Program-made: the position numbers and the translations under genes | Assembly: GCA_009885795.1 (NCBI GenBank) | Contig: VFKA01000008.1 | Coordinates: forward strand, 83,626-147,625 | Direction of reading: 5' to 3' | Length of the DNA stretch: 64,000 bases | From: Rhodospirillales bacterium | GTDB taxonomy: Bacteria > Pseudomonadota > Alphaproteobacteria > Dongiales > Dongiaceae | Shown: piece by piece, positions 51,740-61,206 of the stretch | How positions within the stretch are numbered: position 1 is the stretch's first letter | Layout: each line of letters starts with the position of its first letter | Notes under the pieces: model-generated | Told to the model about the DNA's origin: nothing | What the model saw: only the letters and a program-made list of their open reading frames with translations | Database searches by the model: none

Positions 51740-52519
51740 TCACCGCCGCCAGGACGGCTTCCGTTTTTCCAGGAACGCCGCGATCCCCTCCTTGGCCTCG
51801 TCGCCGGCGCGGATGGCGGCGATGCGCGCGGCGGTATCGTCGATGACGGCCGTGTTGGTCGGTGTGCGCGCCACCCGGCGGATTAGCTTCTTCGCCGCGG
51901 CGATCGCTTGCGGCCCGCCGGCGAGGAAATGATCCACATAGCGCCCGACCGCCCCTTCCAAATCGTCGGCCACCTCGGTCACCAGCCCGAGCCGGCGCGC
52001 CTCCTCCGCGTCGAAACGCTCGCCGGTCAGGAAATAGCGCCGCGCCGCCCGCTCGCCGATCGCCGGCGCGACGTAGGGCGATATGACCGCCGGGATGAGG
52101 CCTAGGCGCACCTCGGTCAGCGCGAACACGACCGCCGGCTTGGCTACCGCGACGTCGCAGGCCGCCACCAATCCGACACCGCCGCCGAAGGCCGGCCCCT
52201 GCACCGCGGCGATGGTGGGAAGCGGCAGGAAATTCAACGTCTGCATCAGCCGGGCGAGCGCGTCGGCGTCGCGCCGGTTGTCCTCCGGGGCGTAAGCCGC
52301 CATGCGCTTCATCCAGTTGAGGTCCGCGCCGGCCGAAAAGCTGGCCCCCGTCGAGGCGAGGACGAGCACGCGGGCCGATTCATCTCCTTGAACGGCATCG
52401 AGCCGCGCCGTCAATTCCGCGATCAGCCTTTCGTCGAAGGCGTTGTGCAGTTCCGGACGATTGAGCGTCAGCGTCACGACGCCCCGTTCATCTCGTGCTT
52501 CTAGTACCAGCACCGTCAT
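51740..52519 (-). CDS. liuC: methylglutaconyl-CoA hydratase / enoyl-CoA hydratase
   Basis: 259 residues. Crotonase fold: LNRPELHNAFDERLIAELTA, oxyanion hole ASFSAGADLNWMKRM and AAVQGPAFGGGVGLVAACDV; ALTEVRLGLIPAVISPYVAP and RRYFLTGERFDAEEARRLGL follow. AGADLNWM is typical for LiuC-type hydratases, which hydrate 3-methylglutaconyl-CoA to HMG-CoA. It sits between the two carboxylase subunit genes, as in liuRABCDE-type operons, with gaps of 5 nt on each side. Confidence 0.92.
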   Translation of the reverse strand: MTVLVLEARDERGVVTLTLNRPELHNAFDERLIAELTARLDAVQGDESARVLVLASTGASFSAGADLNWMKRMAAYAPEDNRRDADALARLMQTLNFLPLPTIAAVQGPAFGGGVGLVAACDVAVAKPAVVFALTEVRLGLIPAVISPYVAPAIGERAARRYFLTGERFDAEEARRLGLVTEVADDLEGAVGRYVDHFLAGGPQAIAAAKKLIRRVARTPTNTAVIDDTAARIAAIRAGDEAKEGIAAFLEKRKPSWRR

Positions 52520-52524
52520 GCCGC

Positions 52525-54132
52525 TCACATGCGGAAGATGCCGAAGGCGGTGCGCTCGATGGGAGCGTTCAGCGCCGCCGACAGCCCGAGGCCCAGCACC
52601 ATGCGGCTGTCGGCCGGGTCGATGATGCCGTCGTCCCAGAGGCGCGCGCTGGCGTAATAGGGATGCCCCTGGGTCTCGTACTGGGCGCGGATCGGGGCCT
52701 TGAACGCCTCCTCTTCCTCCGCGCTCCAGCTTTCGCCCCTCCCCGCCATGCCGTCGCGCTTCACTTGCGCGAGCACGTGCGCCGCCTGTTCGCCGCCCAT
52801 CACCGAGATGCGGGCGTTGGGCCACATCCACAGGAATCTCGGCCCAAAGGCGCGCCCGCACATGCCGTAATTGCCCGCCCCGAAACTGCCGCCGACGATG
52901 AGAGTCAGTTTCGGCACCCGCGCGCAGGCAACCGCGGTCACCAGCTTGGCGCCGTCCTTGGCGATGCCGCCGGCCTCGTATTTCTTGCCCACCATGAAGC
53001 CGGTGATGTTCTGCAGGAAGATGAGCGGGATGCCGCGCTGGCAACAGAGCTGGATGAAATGCGCGCCCTTCAGCGCCGATTCGGAGAAGAGGATGCCGTT
53101 GTTGGCGAGGATGCCCACGGGATAGCCGAAGAGCCGCGCAAAGCCGCACACGAGCGTGGTGCCGTAAAGCTGCTTGAACTCGTCGAACTCGCTGGCGTCG
53201 ACCACGCGGGCGATGATCTCGCGCGAATCATAGGGCTTCCTGGGATCGGCCGGCACGACGCCGTGAAGCTCCTTGGGGTCGAGCGCGGGCTCGCGCGCGG
53301 GAACGACGCCGAAATCCGGGCGCTTCACCCGGTTGAGATTGGCGACGATGCGCCGCGCGATGGCGAGCGCATGGGCGTCGTCGCGGGCCTGGTGATCGAC
53401 GACGCCCGATTGGCGCGCGTGCACCTCGGCGCCGCCCAGCTCCTCGGCGCTCACTACCTCGCCGGTCGCCGCCTTCACCAACGGCGGGCCGCCCAGGAAG
53501 ATTGTCCCCTGCCCCTTGACGATGATGCTCTCATCCGCCATCGCCGGCACATAGGCGCCGCCCGCGGTGCACGAACCCATGACCGCGGCGATCTGCGGTA
53601 TTCCCCGCGCCGACATCGTCGCCTGGTTATGGAAGATGCGCCCGAAATGATCGCGGTCGGGGAAGACCTCGTCCTGGTTCGGCAGATTGGCGCCGCCGGA
53701 ATCGACAAGATAAATACACGGCAAATTGTTCTCGGCGGCGATCTCCTGCGCCCGCAAATGCTTCTTGACCGTCAACGGATAGTACGTGCCGCCCTTCACC
53801 GTCGCGTCATTGGCGACGATGACGCACTCGCGCCCCGAGACGCGCCCGATGCCGGTGACGAGGCCCGCCGCCGGCACCTTTTCGTCATAGACCCCGTGCG
53901 CCGCGAGCTGGGAGAACTCCAGGAACGGCGAACCCTCGTCCAGAAGCACGCGCACCCGTTCGCGCGGCAGCAGCTTGCCGCGCGCCAGGTGCTTGTCGCG
54001 CGCCGCCTTGCCGCCGCCCTCGGCTATCTCGGCGACGCGCTCGCGCAAATCCGCGACCAGCCCCGCCATCCAATCGGCGTTGGCCCGGAACTCGCCGCTC
54101 GTTGGATCGATCGCCGACCGTATGACCGTCAT
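52525..54132 (-). CDS. liuB: methylcrotonyl-CoA carboxylase carboxyltransferase subunit
   Basis: 535 residues, typical length. Carboxyltransferase halves: N-terminal [61 protein letters not shown]-terminal [40 protein letters not shown] and [20 protein letters not shown]. This is the MccB wording. It transfers CO2 from biotin to 3-methylcrotonyl-CoA. The end [19 protein letters not shown] is diagnostic of this subfamily. Confidence 0.95.
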   Translation of the reverse strand: MTVIRSAIDPTSGEFRANADWMAGLVADLRERVAEIAEGGGKAARDKHLARGKLLPRERVRVLLDEGSPFLEFSQLAAHGVYDEKVPAAGLVTGIGRVSGRECVIVANDATVKGGTYYPLTVKKHLRAQEIAAENNLPCIYLVDSGGANLPNQDEVFPDRDHFGRIFHNQATMSARGIPQIAAVMGSCTAGGAYVPAMADESIIVKGQGTIFLGGPPLVKAATGEVVSAEELGGAEVHARQSGVVDHQARDDAHALAIARRIVANLNRVKRPDFGVVPAREPALDPKELHGVVPADPRKPYDSREIIARVVDASEFDEFKQLYGTTLVCGFARLFGYPVGILANNGILFSESALKGAHFIQLCCQRGIPLIFLQNITGFMVGKKYEAGGIAKDGAKLVTAVACARVPKLTLIVGGSFGAGNYGMCGRAFGPRFLWMWPNARISVMGGEQAAHVLAQVKRDGMAGRGESWSAEEEEAFKAPIRAQYETQGHPYYASARLWDDGIIDPADSRMVLGLGLSAALNAPIERTAFGIFRM

Positions 54133-54205
54133 GCCGCCCCCCGAAAAAGAGGACGCTACCCTTTATTGAAGGGTTGCGTCCCCTTTATCGCCCTCTATCG
54201 GAAAC

Positions 54206-54850
54206 TCAGTCGGCCGCGAAGCAATAGAGCAGGCCGGCGCCGCCGGTGCCTTGCAACGCCTCCTGGCCGCAGCCGCCGCGGGTATCATGGGCGGCGTTCC
54301 ACGAGGTGTTGCCGCCGCCGTGCCGGTCATGGTGCCCGACCGCGGCCGTGCCCTCGCCGCTGCTGGTCCAGTTCTTACAGGTATGATCGGCATCGTCGAC
54401 GAAAAAGGCGGTGCCGTCTGCCTGGGTGCCGGTCAGGATGTCGTGCTCATTGGGCTCGTCGCCGCGCCCCTTCACCATGTCGCCCTTCTCGTCCACGGCC
54501 GTGCGCTTGACAATGTTCGGGCTGATGTGAAGATCGTCCAGGTCGCTCGCGATCAGCTCGCCATGCGCATTGTACCACGGACCGAGGCCAATCCGGTCGC
54601 GGGCGGAGATGCCGCGCTTGTCAACTTCCTCCGTGCTGAGATAGGCGTGCCAGGTCCTGCCGCCGGCGCCCACGGAAGCGGCCAATTTTTGGCAGTGCGC
54701 ATCGGCTCCTTCCAAGCCGCCAAGATCGGCGCCCTTGCCGAGCCCCACGCTTGTGATAAAGAATCCCATCGGATGATCCCGCGCCAGCGCCGCCGGCGCC
54801 ATCGTCGGCAAAGCAAAACTCATGACCGTGGCCGCATAAATCGATTTCAT
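54206..54850 (-). CDS. secreted endostatin/C-type-lectin-like protein
   Basis: 214 residues with a signal peptide (MKSIYAATVMSFALPTMAPA, cut near ALA/RD). The mature part begins MGFFITSVGLGKGADLGGLE and GADAHCQKLAASVGAGG RTWHAYLSTEEV, the pattern of bacterial proteins with an endostatin/collagen-NC10-like or lectin-like fold: GLxGADAxCQxLA..., then Trp and Cys in KNWTSSGEG and a Cys near the end (GLLYCFA). Periplasmic or surface-bound; ligand unknown. It lies inside the leucine-type operon but shows no link to it. A short direct-repeat tract lies directly upstream. Confidence 0.65.
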   Translation of the reverse strand: MKSIYAATVMSFALPTMAPAALARDHPMGFFITSVGLGKGADLGGLEGADAHCQKLAASVGAGGRTWHAYLSTEEVDKRGISARDRIGLGPWYNAHGELIASDLDDLHISPNIVKRTAVDEKGDMVKGRGDEPNEHDILTGTQADGTAFFVDDADHTCKNWTSSGEGTAAVGHHDRHGGGNTSWNAAHDTRGGCGQEALQGTGGAGLLYCFAAD

Positions 54851-54864
54851 CGCTCCCTCCTCCT

Positions 54865-54957
54865 ATTTCGGTGACAGTGTCGATTTCGGTGACATCGATT
54901 TCGGTGACAGTGCACTTAATTACCGGTGCGATTTCGGTGACAGTGCACTTAATTACC
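54865..54957. repeat. direct-repeat tract ATTTCGGTGACA (4 copies)
   Basis: The core ATTTCGGTGACA occurs at 54865, 54883, 54898 and 54931, spaced 18, 15 and 33 nt (all multiples of three). Two copies continue as GTGCACTTAATTACC. The tract ends in the TAA stop of the HCCA-isomerase-like gene. Nothing nearby explains it; it could be the trace of a recombination-prone repeat. Confidence 0.8.
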
Positions 54958-55555
54958 ACCCACCGGTGGCAAGCCAGTTTTCGACATCGTCCAACCTATC
55001 GTTACCCCAAAACGGCTCGCCGTCGACGATGACGAAGGGCGAGCCGAACACGCCCTTGGCCAGCGCCTCGTCCACCTCCGTCTTGAGCCGGGCCTTGACC
55101 TCTGGCGAGTCCAGCGCCTCGGCGAGGCCGTCACGATCGACGCCCATAGCCTCGGCCAGCGCCAACACCGCCTCGCTGCCCGTCACGTCCTGCGCTCTCG
55201 CGAAGGCCGCGTCATAGACGGCCTTGGCGAATCTTTTCGCCTGCCGCCGGTCGCGCTCCGCGATCCAATAGAACGCGCGCGTCGCGCCCAACGCAAAAAA
55301 CGGAAACGGCGTCGGCATGACGAAGGCGACGCCCGCCGCCCTCGCCGAACGCGCGAAATCATGGAGCGCATAGCCGCCTCGCATCGGCAATTCGGTCAGC
55401 GGCTTCTGCCCGGTGATCTTGAAGGCGGCACCGAGAAGAAACGGCCGCCACGCGACCTCGCGCCCATGCCTGGCGCCGATGGCGTCGATCCGGGTCGAGG
55501 CGATGTAGCCATAGGGCGAGGAGAAGTCGAAATAGAAATCGATCGCGCCGGCCAT
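54953..55555 (-). CDS. 2-hydroxychromene-2-carboxylate isomerase-like (DsbA family)
   Basis: 200 residues. Thioredoxin-like DsbA fold of the HCCA isomerase/GST-kappa type: IDFYFDFSSPYGYIASTRID (Ser in place of the CxxC Cys), WRPFLLGAAFKITGQKPL, FPFFALGATRAFYWIAERD and FGSPFVIVDGEPFWGNDRL. HCCA isomerases act in naphthalene-type breakdown, but homologues occur next to many acyl-CoA genes with other jobs. The stop codon TAA is part of the ATTTCGGTGACA repeat tract, so the last codon or two may be changed. Start 4 nt after the acyl-CoA dehydrogenase stop. Confidence 0.86.
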   Translation of the reverse strand: MAGAIDFYFDFSSPYGYIASTRIDAIGARHGREVAWRPFLLGAAFKITGQKPLTELPMRGGYALHDFARSARAAGVAFVMPTPFPFFALGATRAFYWIAERDRRQAKRFAKAVYDAAFARAQDVTGSEAVLALAEAMGVDRDGLAEALDSPEVKARLKTEVDEALAKGVFGSPFVIVDGEPFWGNDRLDDVENWLATGGW

Positions 55556-55559
55556 GGCG

Positions 55560-56696
55560 TCACTCGCCCATCAGCGCGCGGGCGATCACCAGGCGCTGGA
55601 TGTCGCTGGTGCCTTCGTAAATCCTGCACACCCGCGCGTCGCGGTAGATGCGCTCGACGGCATAGTCGGCGAGATAGCCATAGCCGCCGTGAATCTGGAG
55701 CGCATCGGAGCACACGCGCTCCGCCATCTCCGAGGCGAAGAGCTTCGCCATCGACGCCTCTTTCAGCGCCGGCAACCCGGCATCGCGGCGCTGCGCGGCG
55801 GCCAGCGTCAGCTCCCGCGCCGCCTCGATCCCGGTCGCCATGTCGGCGAGGCGGAACGCCACCGCCTGGTGTTCGGCGATGGCGGCGCCGAAGGCGTGGC
55901 GCTCCTTGGCGTAGCTAAGCGCCGCTTCGTGCGCCGCCCGCGCCAACCCGACGGCTTGCGCGGCGATGCCGATGCGCCCGCCTTCCAAATTGCCGAGCGC
56001 GATACGATAGCCCTCGCCGTCCTCGCCCAGGCGCAGATCCGCCGGCACGCGGCAGTTCTCCAGCACGATGTGCGCGGTGTCGGAGGCTCGCATCCCGAGC
56101 TTGTTCTCGATGCGCGCCACCTTGAATCCGGGCGTGCCGGTCGGAACCAGGAAGGCGCCGATGCCCTTCTTGCCTTTGTCTGGGTCGGTGACGGCGAAGA
56201 CGATGGCAAGGCCGGCGCTGCTTCCGTTGGTGACGAACTGCTTGGAACCGTCGAGAACGTAAGAGTCGCCCTCGCGCCTCGCCCGCGTGCGGATGGCGGC
56301 GGCGTCCGATCCGGCACCGGGCTCGGTCAGGCAGAAACAGCCGAGCATCCGGCCCGTGGCCAGGTCGCGCAAGAATCGCTCCTTCTGCTCTTGCGTGCCG
56401 CGGCGCAGCAACGGCATGCAGACGACGGAATTGTGCACCGTCATGATGGTGCTGCAGGCCCCGTCGCCCGCCGCCACCTCCTCGACGGTCAAGGCGTAAG
56501 CCACATGATCGGCGCCGGCGCCGCCCCAGGCCTCGGGGACCATCATCCCTAGGAATCCCATCTCGCCCATGGCGGCGACCGCCTCCTTTGGGAACCGCGC
56601 CTCGCGGTCCCAGTGGGCGGCGTTGGGCGCGAGGCTCTTGGCCGCGAAGGCGCGCGCCGTGTCGCGCACCATGGTCTGCTGCTCATCGAGCAGCAT
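55560..56696 (-). CDS. acyl-CoA dehydrogenase, short/branched-chain type
   Basis: 378 residues. [20 protein letters not shown] and [20 protein letters not shown] are FAD/substrate motifs; the catalytic Glu is in [20 protein letters not shown], the butyryl/short-branched-chain form. [20 protein letters not shown] is typical. Sits in the leucine operon between an SDR and the HCCA-isomerase-like gene. It may dehydrogenate 2-methylbutyryl-, isobutyryl- or butyryl-CoA in branched amino-acid breakdown alongside isovaleryl-CoA dehydrogenase. Exact chain specificity cannot be read from sequence. Confidence 0.9.
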   Translation of the reverse strand: MLLDEQQTMVRDTARAFAAKSLAPNAAHWDREARFPKEAVAAMGEMGFLGMMVPEAWGGAGADHVAYALTVEEVAAGDGACSTIMTVHNSVVCMPLLRRGTQEQKERFLRDLATGRMLGCFCLTEPGAGSDAAAIRTRARREGDSYVLDGSKQFVTNGSSAGLAIVFAVTDPDKGKKGIGAFLVPTGTPGFKVARIENKLGMRASDTAHIVLENCRVPADLRLGEDGEGYRIALGNLEGGRIGIAAQAVGLARAAHEAALSYAKERHAFGAAIAEHQAVAFRLADMATGIEAARELTLAAAQRRDAGLPALKEASMAKLFASEMAERVCSDALQIHGGYGYLADYAVERIYRDARVCRIYEGTSDIQRLVIARALMGE

Positions 56697-56717
56697 GGCC
56701 GCACTTGATCATTCGCT

Positions 56718-57398
56718 TCACCACGGCAGCCTCTCGCCGTCATAGTTGAAGAAGCCGCCGCTGTCGGCGTCGCCGAGAGTGCCGATCTTGCGGCGCATGC
56801 CCGCGACGCTCGCCGAAGGCTCGATCGCGGCCCCGGCGCCGCCCATGTCGGTCTTGACCCAGCCCGGATGAAAGACGGCGACGATGACCTTCCGCGGCTT
56901 CAGGTCGATGGAAAGCGACTTCATCGCCATGTTGAGCGCCGCCTTGCTGGTCCGGTAGCTGTAATAGCCGCCGCTGTCGTTGTCGGCGATGCTGCCCATC
57001 TGGCTGGTGACCGAGACGATGCGCTTCCGATCGCCGCGCAAGACCGCCGGCAGCAGCCGCTCCGCCACCAGCAGCGGCGCGATGGCGTTGACCCGGAACG
57101 TCTCGATCCATTTCGCCGTATCGATCCGGCCCAGGCCGTCGCCGCGATGGAGGATCCCGGCGTTGTTGATGAGGACGTCGATCGCGTCATCGGCGAGCGC
57201 GGCCGCCAAGGCGTCGATCTCGCCCTCGTTCGTGACGTCGAGCCCACGAATCTCGACCTTGCCCTTCACCCCGGCCAGCGCCTTGGCCGCGTCCGGCCGG
57301 CGGCAGGCGGCGATGACGCGCCAGCCCTCGGCCGCGTACTGGCGGACGAATTCGAGGCCGATGCCGCGGCTGGCGCCGGTTACGAGGACGGTCGGCAT
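56718..57398 (-). CDS. short-chain dehydrogenase/reductase (csgA/SDR type)
   Basis: 226 residues from the ATG at 57398 (MPTVLVTGASRGIGLEFV). TGASRGIG cofactor loop, NNAG structural motif (VLINNAGILHRGDGLG), catalytic Ser in VSVTSQMGSIADND and Tyr/Lys in GGYYSYRTSKAALNMAMKSL. FHPGWVKTDMGGAGAAIEPS fits the C-factor-like SDR subgroup. The frame is open upstream over the DUF1989 gene, but that part is not this protein. Starts 7 nt after the DUF1989 stop and 21 nt before the acyl-CoA dehydrogenase. Confidence 0.87.
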   Translation of the reverse strand: MPTVLVTGASRGIGLEFVRQYAAEGWRVIAACRRPDAAKALAGVKGKVEIRGLDVTNEGEIDALAAALADDAIDVLINNAGILHRGDGLGRIDTAKWIETFRVNAIAPLLVAERLLPAVLRGDRKRIVSVTSQMGSIADNDSGGYYSYRTSKAALNMAMKSLSIDLKPRKVIVAVFHPGWVKTDMGGAGAAIEPSASVAGMRRKIGTLGDADSGGFFNYDGERLPW

Positions 57399-57405
57399 CG
57401 TTTCG

Positions 57406-58002
57406 CTACAGCACCTGGAAGTGGCACGCGACCGGCTTCTGCGAGTTGATCGGCAGGATGTCCTGCGGACAACTCGAAAACGCCATGACGACGTCCATCT
57501 CCGCGCGCAACAGCACGTAATCGCCGGCCTTCGACACGGTCGGCAGGAAGGCGATGGAGCCATCGGGCCGCACGGGAATGTTCATCCACATGTTCCACGG
57601 GCTCGGCACCTCGGGCGGCGTCAGGCCCAATTCCTTCATGCCGGCGAAAAGATTATCCGTGCAATTGTCGTGATAGCCCTCGACGCCGAGGAATTTGTAG
57701 CGGTAGCGGTCGCAAGCCGCGATGATCGTGTCGTGGATGCCGGGCGATGTATCCTCGACCAGCGTGACGATCGGCCGGCGCTTGTTCGAAAACATCACGT
57801 CGCCGACCTTCGGGATAATGTGGCCGATATGCGGGCGCGTATGCTCCATCGACATGAACTCGTTGGGATCCTCGGCGCTGAAGGCCCAGGTATCGATCAC
57901 TTGGGTGCCGTGCGTGTTGATGAGCTTCAAGTGCTGGCCCTTTTTGACGCGCGCCGCCTTGCCCCGCCGCGCCGGGATTTCGATGAGTTCGCTCGCCGCC
58001 AT
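57406..58002 (-). CDS. DUF1989 / urea-carboxylase-associated family protein
   Basis: 198 residues from the ATG at 58002 (GGAGG 6 nt upstream). Marks of DUF1989: IEIPARRGKAARVKKGQHLK, LINTHGTQVIDTWAFSAEDP, EFMSMEHTRPHIGHIIPKVG, YRYKFLGVEGYHDNCTDNLF (Cys and His of a likely metal site) and PSPWNMWMNIPVRPDGSIAF. Family members lie beside urea carboxylase or amine/guanidine breakdown genes; they may be metal-binding hydrolases or carriers. Here there is no urea carboxylase, and the neighbours are RidA and an FAD amine-oxidase-like gene. Confidence 0.88.
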   Translation of the reverse strand: MAASELIEIPARRGKAARVKKGQHLKLINTHGTQVIDTWAFSAEDPNEFMSMEHTRPHIGHIIPKVGDVMFSNKRRPIVTLVEDTSPGIHDTIIAACDRYRYKFLGVEGYHDNCTDNLFAGMKELGLTPPEVPSPWNMWMNIPVRPDGSIAFLPTVSKAGDYVLLRAEMDVVMAFSSCPQDILPINSQKPVACHFQVL

Positions 58003-58027
58003 GTCCGCCTCCGATGAAAAAACAATT

Positions 58028-58104
58028 GTCATGCCCGCGCTCGACGCGGGCATCCATCCCTACGGTTGCGCGATGGATCGCCGGGTCGAGCCCGGCGATG
58101 ACAA
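58028..58104. repeat. GTCATGCCCGCG/GCCGGG palindromic repeat
   Basis: GTCATGCCCGCGCTCGACGCGGGCATCCATCC and CGATGGATCGCCGGGTCGAGCCCGGCGATGAC, the same family as 39541-39616 but inverted. It lies in the 140-nt gap between the RidA and DUF1989 genes. Confidence 0.8.
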
Positions 58105-58142
58105 CGGGTGTGAAGCCGGTGTCATATATAGGTTCGCATCCA

Positions 58143-58529
58143 CTACGACGATCGCCGCTTCGCCGTGACCTCGATCTCGATGCGCATGCGTGGATCGATG
58201 AGGCCGGCGATGATGACCGTGTTGGCCGGCCGGATCTCGCCGAAATAGCGCCCGAGGATGGGGATGATGTCGCCCCAGTCCTTGACCTTCGGCACGATGT
58301 AGTGGACCCGCACCACGTCGACCAGCGAGGCGCCGGCCTCGTGCAGCGCCTTTTCGATATTGCGGAAGGTCTGATGCACCTGCTCGGCCAGATCGCCCGA
58401 GATGGTCATGGCGTCGTAGTCGAACCCCGTGGTCCCGGAGACGAACACCCAATCCTCCTCGACCACGGCGCGCGAATAGCCGATCTGTTTCTCGAAAGCG
58501 GAACCGGACGATATGAGGCGGCGTGTCAT
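58143..58529 (-). CDS. RidA family protein
   Basis: 128 residues from the ATG at 58529 (GGGAGGG upstream). YjgF/RidA fold: VFVSGTTGFDYDAMTISGDL, EQVHQTFRNIEKALHEAGAS, LVDVVRVHYIVPKVKDWGD and ANTVIIAGLIDPRMRIEIEV, the family Arg in the last motif (PRMRIEIE). RidA deaminates reactive enamine/imine intermediates released by PLP or FAD amine enzymes, which fits the FAD oxidoreductase gene directly upstream. It starts about 60 nt after that gene. Confidence 0.9.
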   Translation of the reverse strand: MTRRLISSGSAFEKQIGYSRAVVEEDWVFVSGTTGFDYDAMTISGDLAEQVHQTFRNIEKALHEAGASLVDVVRVHYIVPKVKDWGDIIPILGRYFGEIRPANTVIIAGLIDPRMRIEIEVTAKRRSS

Positions 58530-58590
58530 GGGGTCTGCCCTCCCTCGGATTGCGTTGGCCGCGAACCTAGCACAGGACGCGGCCGGGCCG

Positions 58591-59916
58591 TCAAAATCCG
58601 GTCGTCGGCCGCGGGCGCGACCCGTCGCTGAAGCGGGCCAGGCGGAAGGGCGCCGGATCGACAATGGGCGTCGCGCCGGTGACGAGGTCGGCGGTAAGCC
58701 GCCCCGCGCCGGGGCCGATTCCGAACCCGTGGCCGGAGAATCCCGTCGCCAAGAAAAGCCCCGGAACTCCATCGACGCCACCGATGACCGGCACGACGTC
58801 GGGCGTCACGTCGATCATCCCACCCCAGCTTTCCACGGTGGCCGCGTTCCCGAACGCGGGGAACTCGGCGTCCAGATTGCGCCGCCCCGCCGCCAGGAAT
58901 TCCGCGACCGGTTCCGGGTCGAGAACGCGGACCCGCTCGAAAGGCGAAATCCCGTCCAACGCCCAAGGGCGTTCGAGCCGCCATTCCTCGACGAAGCGCC
59001 GCCCCAGGCGCGGCCGTATGCTTTCCCATTCGAGCCGCAGCGCCGGCAGGAACCGCGCCAGCAATCGAAAACTGTCCGGCATCACGTCGGCGACCAAGCG
59101 CCCATGCGAAACCGTGTAGCCGCCGTCCTGGCGCTTGCGCAGCGCCAGTCCCGGTCCCCAGGCCGCGACGCCGGGCCCGCCTTCGAGCGGCGCGGTGCGA
59201 AACACCGACGCCAAGACCTTCAGTTGCGGCAGATCGATTCCGAGGCTCTTCAGGAACAGCCGCGACCAGACGCCGCCCGCCAGCACGACGCTGCCGCAGG
59301 CGACATTGCCCTTTTCGGTAACGACCCCGGCGACGCGCCCGCCCGACTTTTCAATGCCCCGAACCGCGCAGTTGGTCATGACCGTGGCACCCAGCCGCCG
59401 CGCGCCCCTCGCGATTGCCGGGGCCGCCATGCGCGGCTCGGCCACGCCGTCGCTGGGCGTATGCAGCCCGCCGGCCCAGTGCTTGACCGACCCGGTCAAC
59501 AGCGTCGCGACCTCGCCCCCCGACAACAGCCGCGAGTCGAGGCCGTGCGTCTTCGCATGCGGCATGAAGGACTCGTATTCGGCGATGGCGGCGCGGTCGG
59601 CGGCAAGGTAGAGTGTGCCGATCTGGCGAAACCCGACATCGGCCTCGACCAGCTCGCGCATGCGGCGCCAAATCTTGAGGCTCTCCATCGCCAGCGGTAT
59701 CTCGCGCGGATCGCGGCCCATGGCCCGGCACCATCCCCAATTGCGGCTCGATTGCTCGCCGGCGATGACACCCTTCTCGCACAGCAGCGTCGGGATGCCT
59801 CCTTGCGCCAGGAAGAACGCCGTACTCGCGCCGACGATGCCGCCGCCGATGACGACCACTTCCACGCGGGCCGGCAGCGCCGCATCGCTCTCTACGGAAT
59901 CGACGGGCGGGCTCAC
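58591..59916 (-). CDS. FAD-dependent oxidoreductase (DAO family)
   Basis: 441 residues from a GTG at 59916 (tentative; no good ribosome site). N-terminal FAD loop VEVVVIGGGIVGASTAFFLA, then GVIAGEQSSRNWGWCRAMGR, VGFRQIGTLYLAADRAA; C-terminal ATVESWGGMIDVTPDVVPVI and LFLATGFSGHGFGIGPGAGR are the hallmark of D-amino-acid dehydrogenase/sarcosine-oxidase-like enzymes. RNWGWCR recalls members that bind FAD tightly. It probably oxidises an amine or D-amino acid, with the product imine passed to RidA. It lies 28 nt after isovaleryl-CoA dehydrogenase, so it is part of the same operon. Confidence 0.87.
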   Translation of the reverse strand: MSPPVDSVESDAALPARVEVVVIGGGIVGASTAFFLAQGGIPTLLCEKGVIAGEQSSRNWGWCRAMGRDPREIPLAMESLKIWRRMRELVEADVGFRQIGTLYLAADRAAIAEYESFMPHAKTHGLDSRLLSGGEVATLLTGSVKHWAGGLHTPSDGVAEPRMAAPAIARGARRLGATVMTNCAVRGIEKSGGRVAGVVTEKGNVACGSVVLAGGVWSRLFLKSLGIDLPQLKVLASVFRTAPLEGGPGVAAWGPGLALRKRQDGGYTVSHGRLVADVMPDSFRLLARFLPALRLEWESIRPRLGRRFVEEWRLERPWALDGISPFERVRVLDPEPVAEFLAAGRRNLDAEFPAFGNAATVESWGGMIDVTPDVVPVIGGVDGVPGLFLATGFSGHGFGIGPGAGRLTADLVTGATPIVDPAPFRLARFSDGSRPRPTTGF

Positions 59917-59944
59917 GGGGCCGCCGCCGAGTCTATGCGTATTC

Positions 59945-61120
59945 TCACGCCGACTCCTCGAAGATCTCCCGGCCGATGAGCCAGCGCCGTATCTCCGATG
60001 TACCGGCGCCGATCTCGTAGAGCTTGGCGTCGCGCAAGAGCCGGCCCGTCGGGTAGTCGTTGATGTAGCCGTTGGCGCCCAGCACCTGGATGGCTTCGAG
60101 CGCCATCCACGTCGCCTTTTCGGCCGCGAACAGGATCGCCCCGGCCGCGTCCTTGCGCGTGGGTTCGCCGCGGTCGCAGGCCCGCGCCACGGCATAGACG
60201 TAGGCCTTGGCCGCGTTCATGGTCGTGTACATGTCGGCGAGCTTTCCTTGCATGATCTGGAACTCGCCGATCGCCTGGCCGAACTGCTTGCGCTCATGGA
60301 CGTAAGGAATGACCAAATCCATGCAGGCCTGCATGATGCCGGTGGGGCCGGCGGCGAGCACCGCGCGCTCGTAGTCGAGCCCGCTCATGAGCACGCGGAC
60401 ACCCTCCCCCACCTGCCCGAGGACGTTCTCCGCCGGCACCTCGCAATCCTGGAACACCAGTTCGCCGGTGTTCGAACCGCGCATGCCAAGCTTGTCGAGC
60501 TTCGGGGATACGGAAAAACCGGGCATCGTCTTCTCGACCAGGAAAGCGGTCATGCCGCGCGGGCCGGCCGCGGGATCGGTCTTGGCGTAGACGACGATCA
60601 CGTCGGCGTCCGGCCCGTTGGTGATCCACATCTTGGCGCCGTTGAGGATGTAGCGGTCGCCGCGCCGCTCGGCGCGGGTCTTCATGCCGACGACGTCGGA
60701 GCCGGCGCCGGTCTCGCTCATGGCGAGCGCGCCGACATGCTCGCCGCTGACGAGGCGGGGAAGATACGTCCGCTTCTGCGCCGCGCTGCCGTTGCGGCGA
60801 ATTTGGTTCACGCAGAGATTCGAATGCGCGCCATAACTTAAGCCGACCGAGGCCGAGGCCCGACTCACCTCCTCCATGGCGACGACATGCTCCAGATAGC
60901 CCATGCCGGCGCCGCCATATTCCTCTTCCACCGTGACGCCGAGGAGGCCGATCCGACCCATCTTGCGCCAGAGGTCGGCGGGAAATTCATTGCTTCGGTC
61001 GATGTCGGCCGCGCGCGGCGCGATCTCGGCCGCCGCGAAATCCGCCACCTGCTCGCGCAACAGGTCGGCCGTCTCGCCCAGTCCGAAATCCAGCGACCGT
61101 GATCTGTTGGCGCCCGGCAT
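59945..61120 (-). CDS. liuA: isovaleryl-CoA dehydrogenase
   Basis: 391 residues. The catalytic Glu is at the isovaleryl-specific place, Glu251 in [17 protein letters not shown], while the usual YEGTSE site reads [12 protein letters not shown]. Other marks: [40 protein letters not shown] and [19 protein letters not shown]. It starts leucine-derived isovaleryl-CoA breakdown to 3-methylcrotonyl-CoA, the substrate of the carboxylase encoded further down. The start ATG at 61120 ([16 protein letters not shown]) is followed by the normal family opening. First gene of the long minus-strand operon. Confidence 0.94.
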   Translation of the reverse strand: MPGANRSRSLDFGLGETADLLREQVADFAAAEIAPRAADIDRSNEFPADLWRKMGRIGLLGVTVEEEYGGAGMGYLEHVVAMEEVSRASASVGLSYGAHSNLCVNQIRRNGSAAQKRTYLPRLVSGEHVGALAMSETGAGSDVVGMKTRAERRGDRYILNGAKMWITNGPDADVIVVYAKTDPAAGPRGMTAFLVEKTMPGFSVSPKLDKLGMRGSNTGELVFQDCEVPAENVLGQVGEGVRVLMSGLDYERAVLAAGPTGIMQACMDLVIPYVHERKQFGQAIGEFQIMQGKLADMYTTMNAAKAYVYAVARACDRGEPTRKDAAGAILFAAEKATWMALEAIQVLGANGYINDYPTGRLLRDAKLYEIGAGTSEIRRWLIGREIFEESA

Positions 61121-61206
61121 TCACGTCTCTCCTGATATTCCGCGATAGCGTAGCGGCAATCGCTGGAAAAGCGAAGCTTCGCAGGATGACGAAAGTCCAA
61201 AAAACT

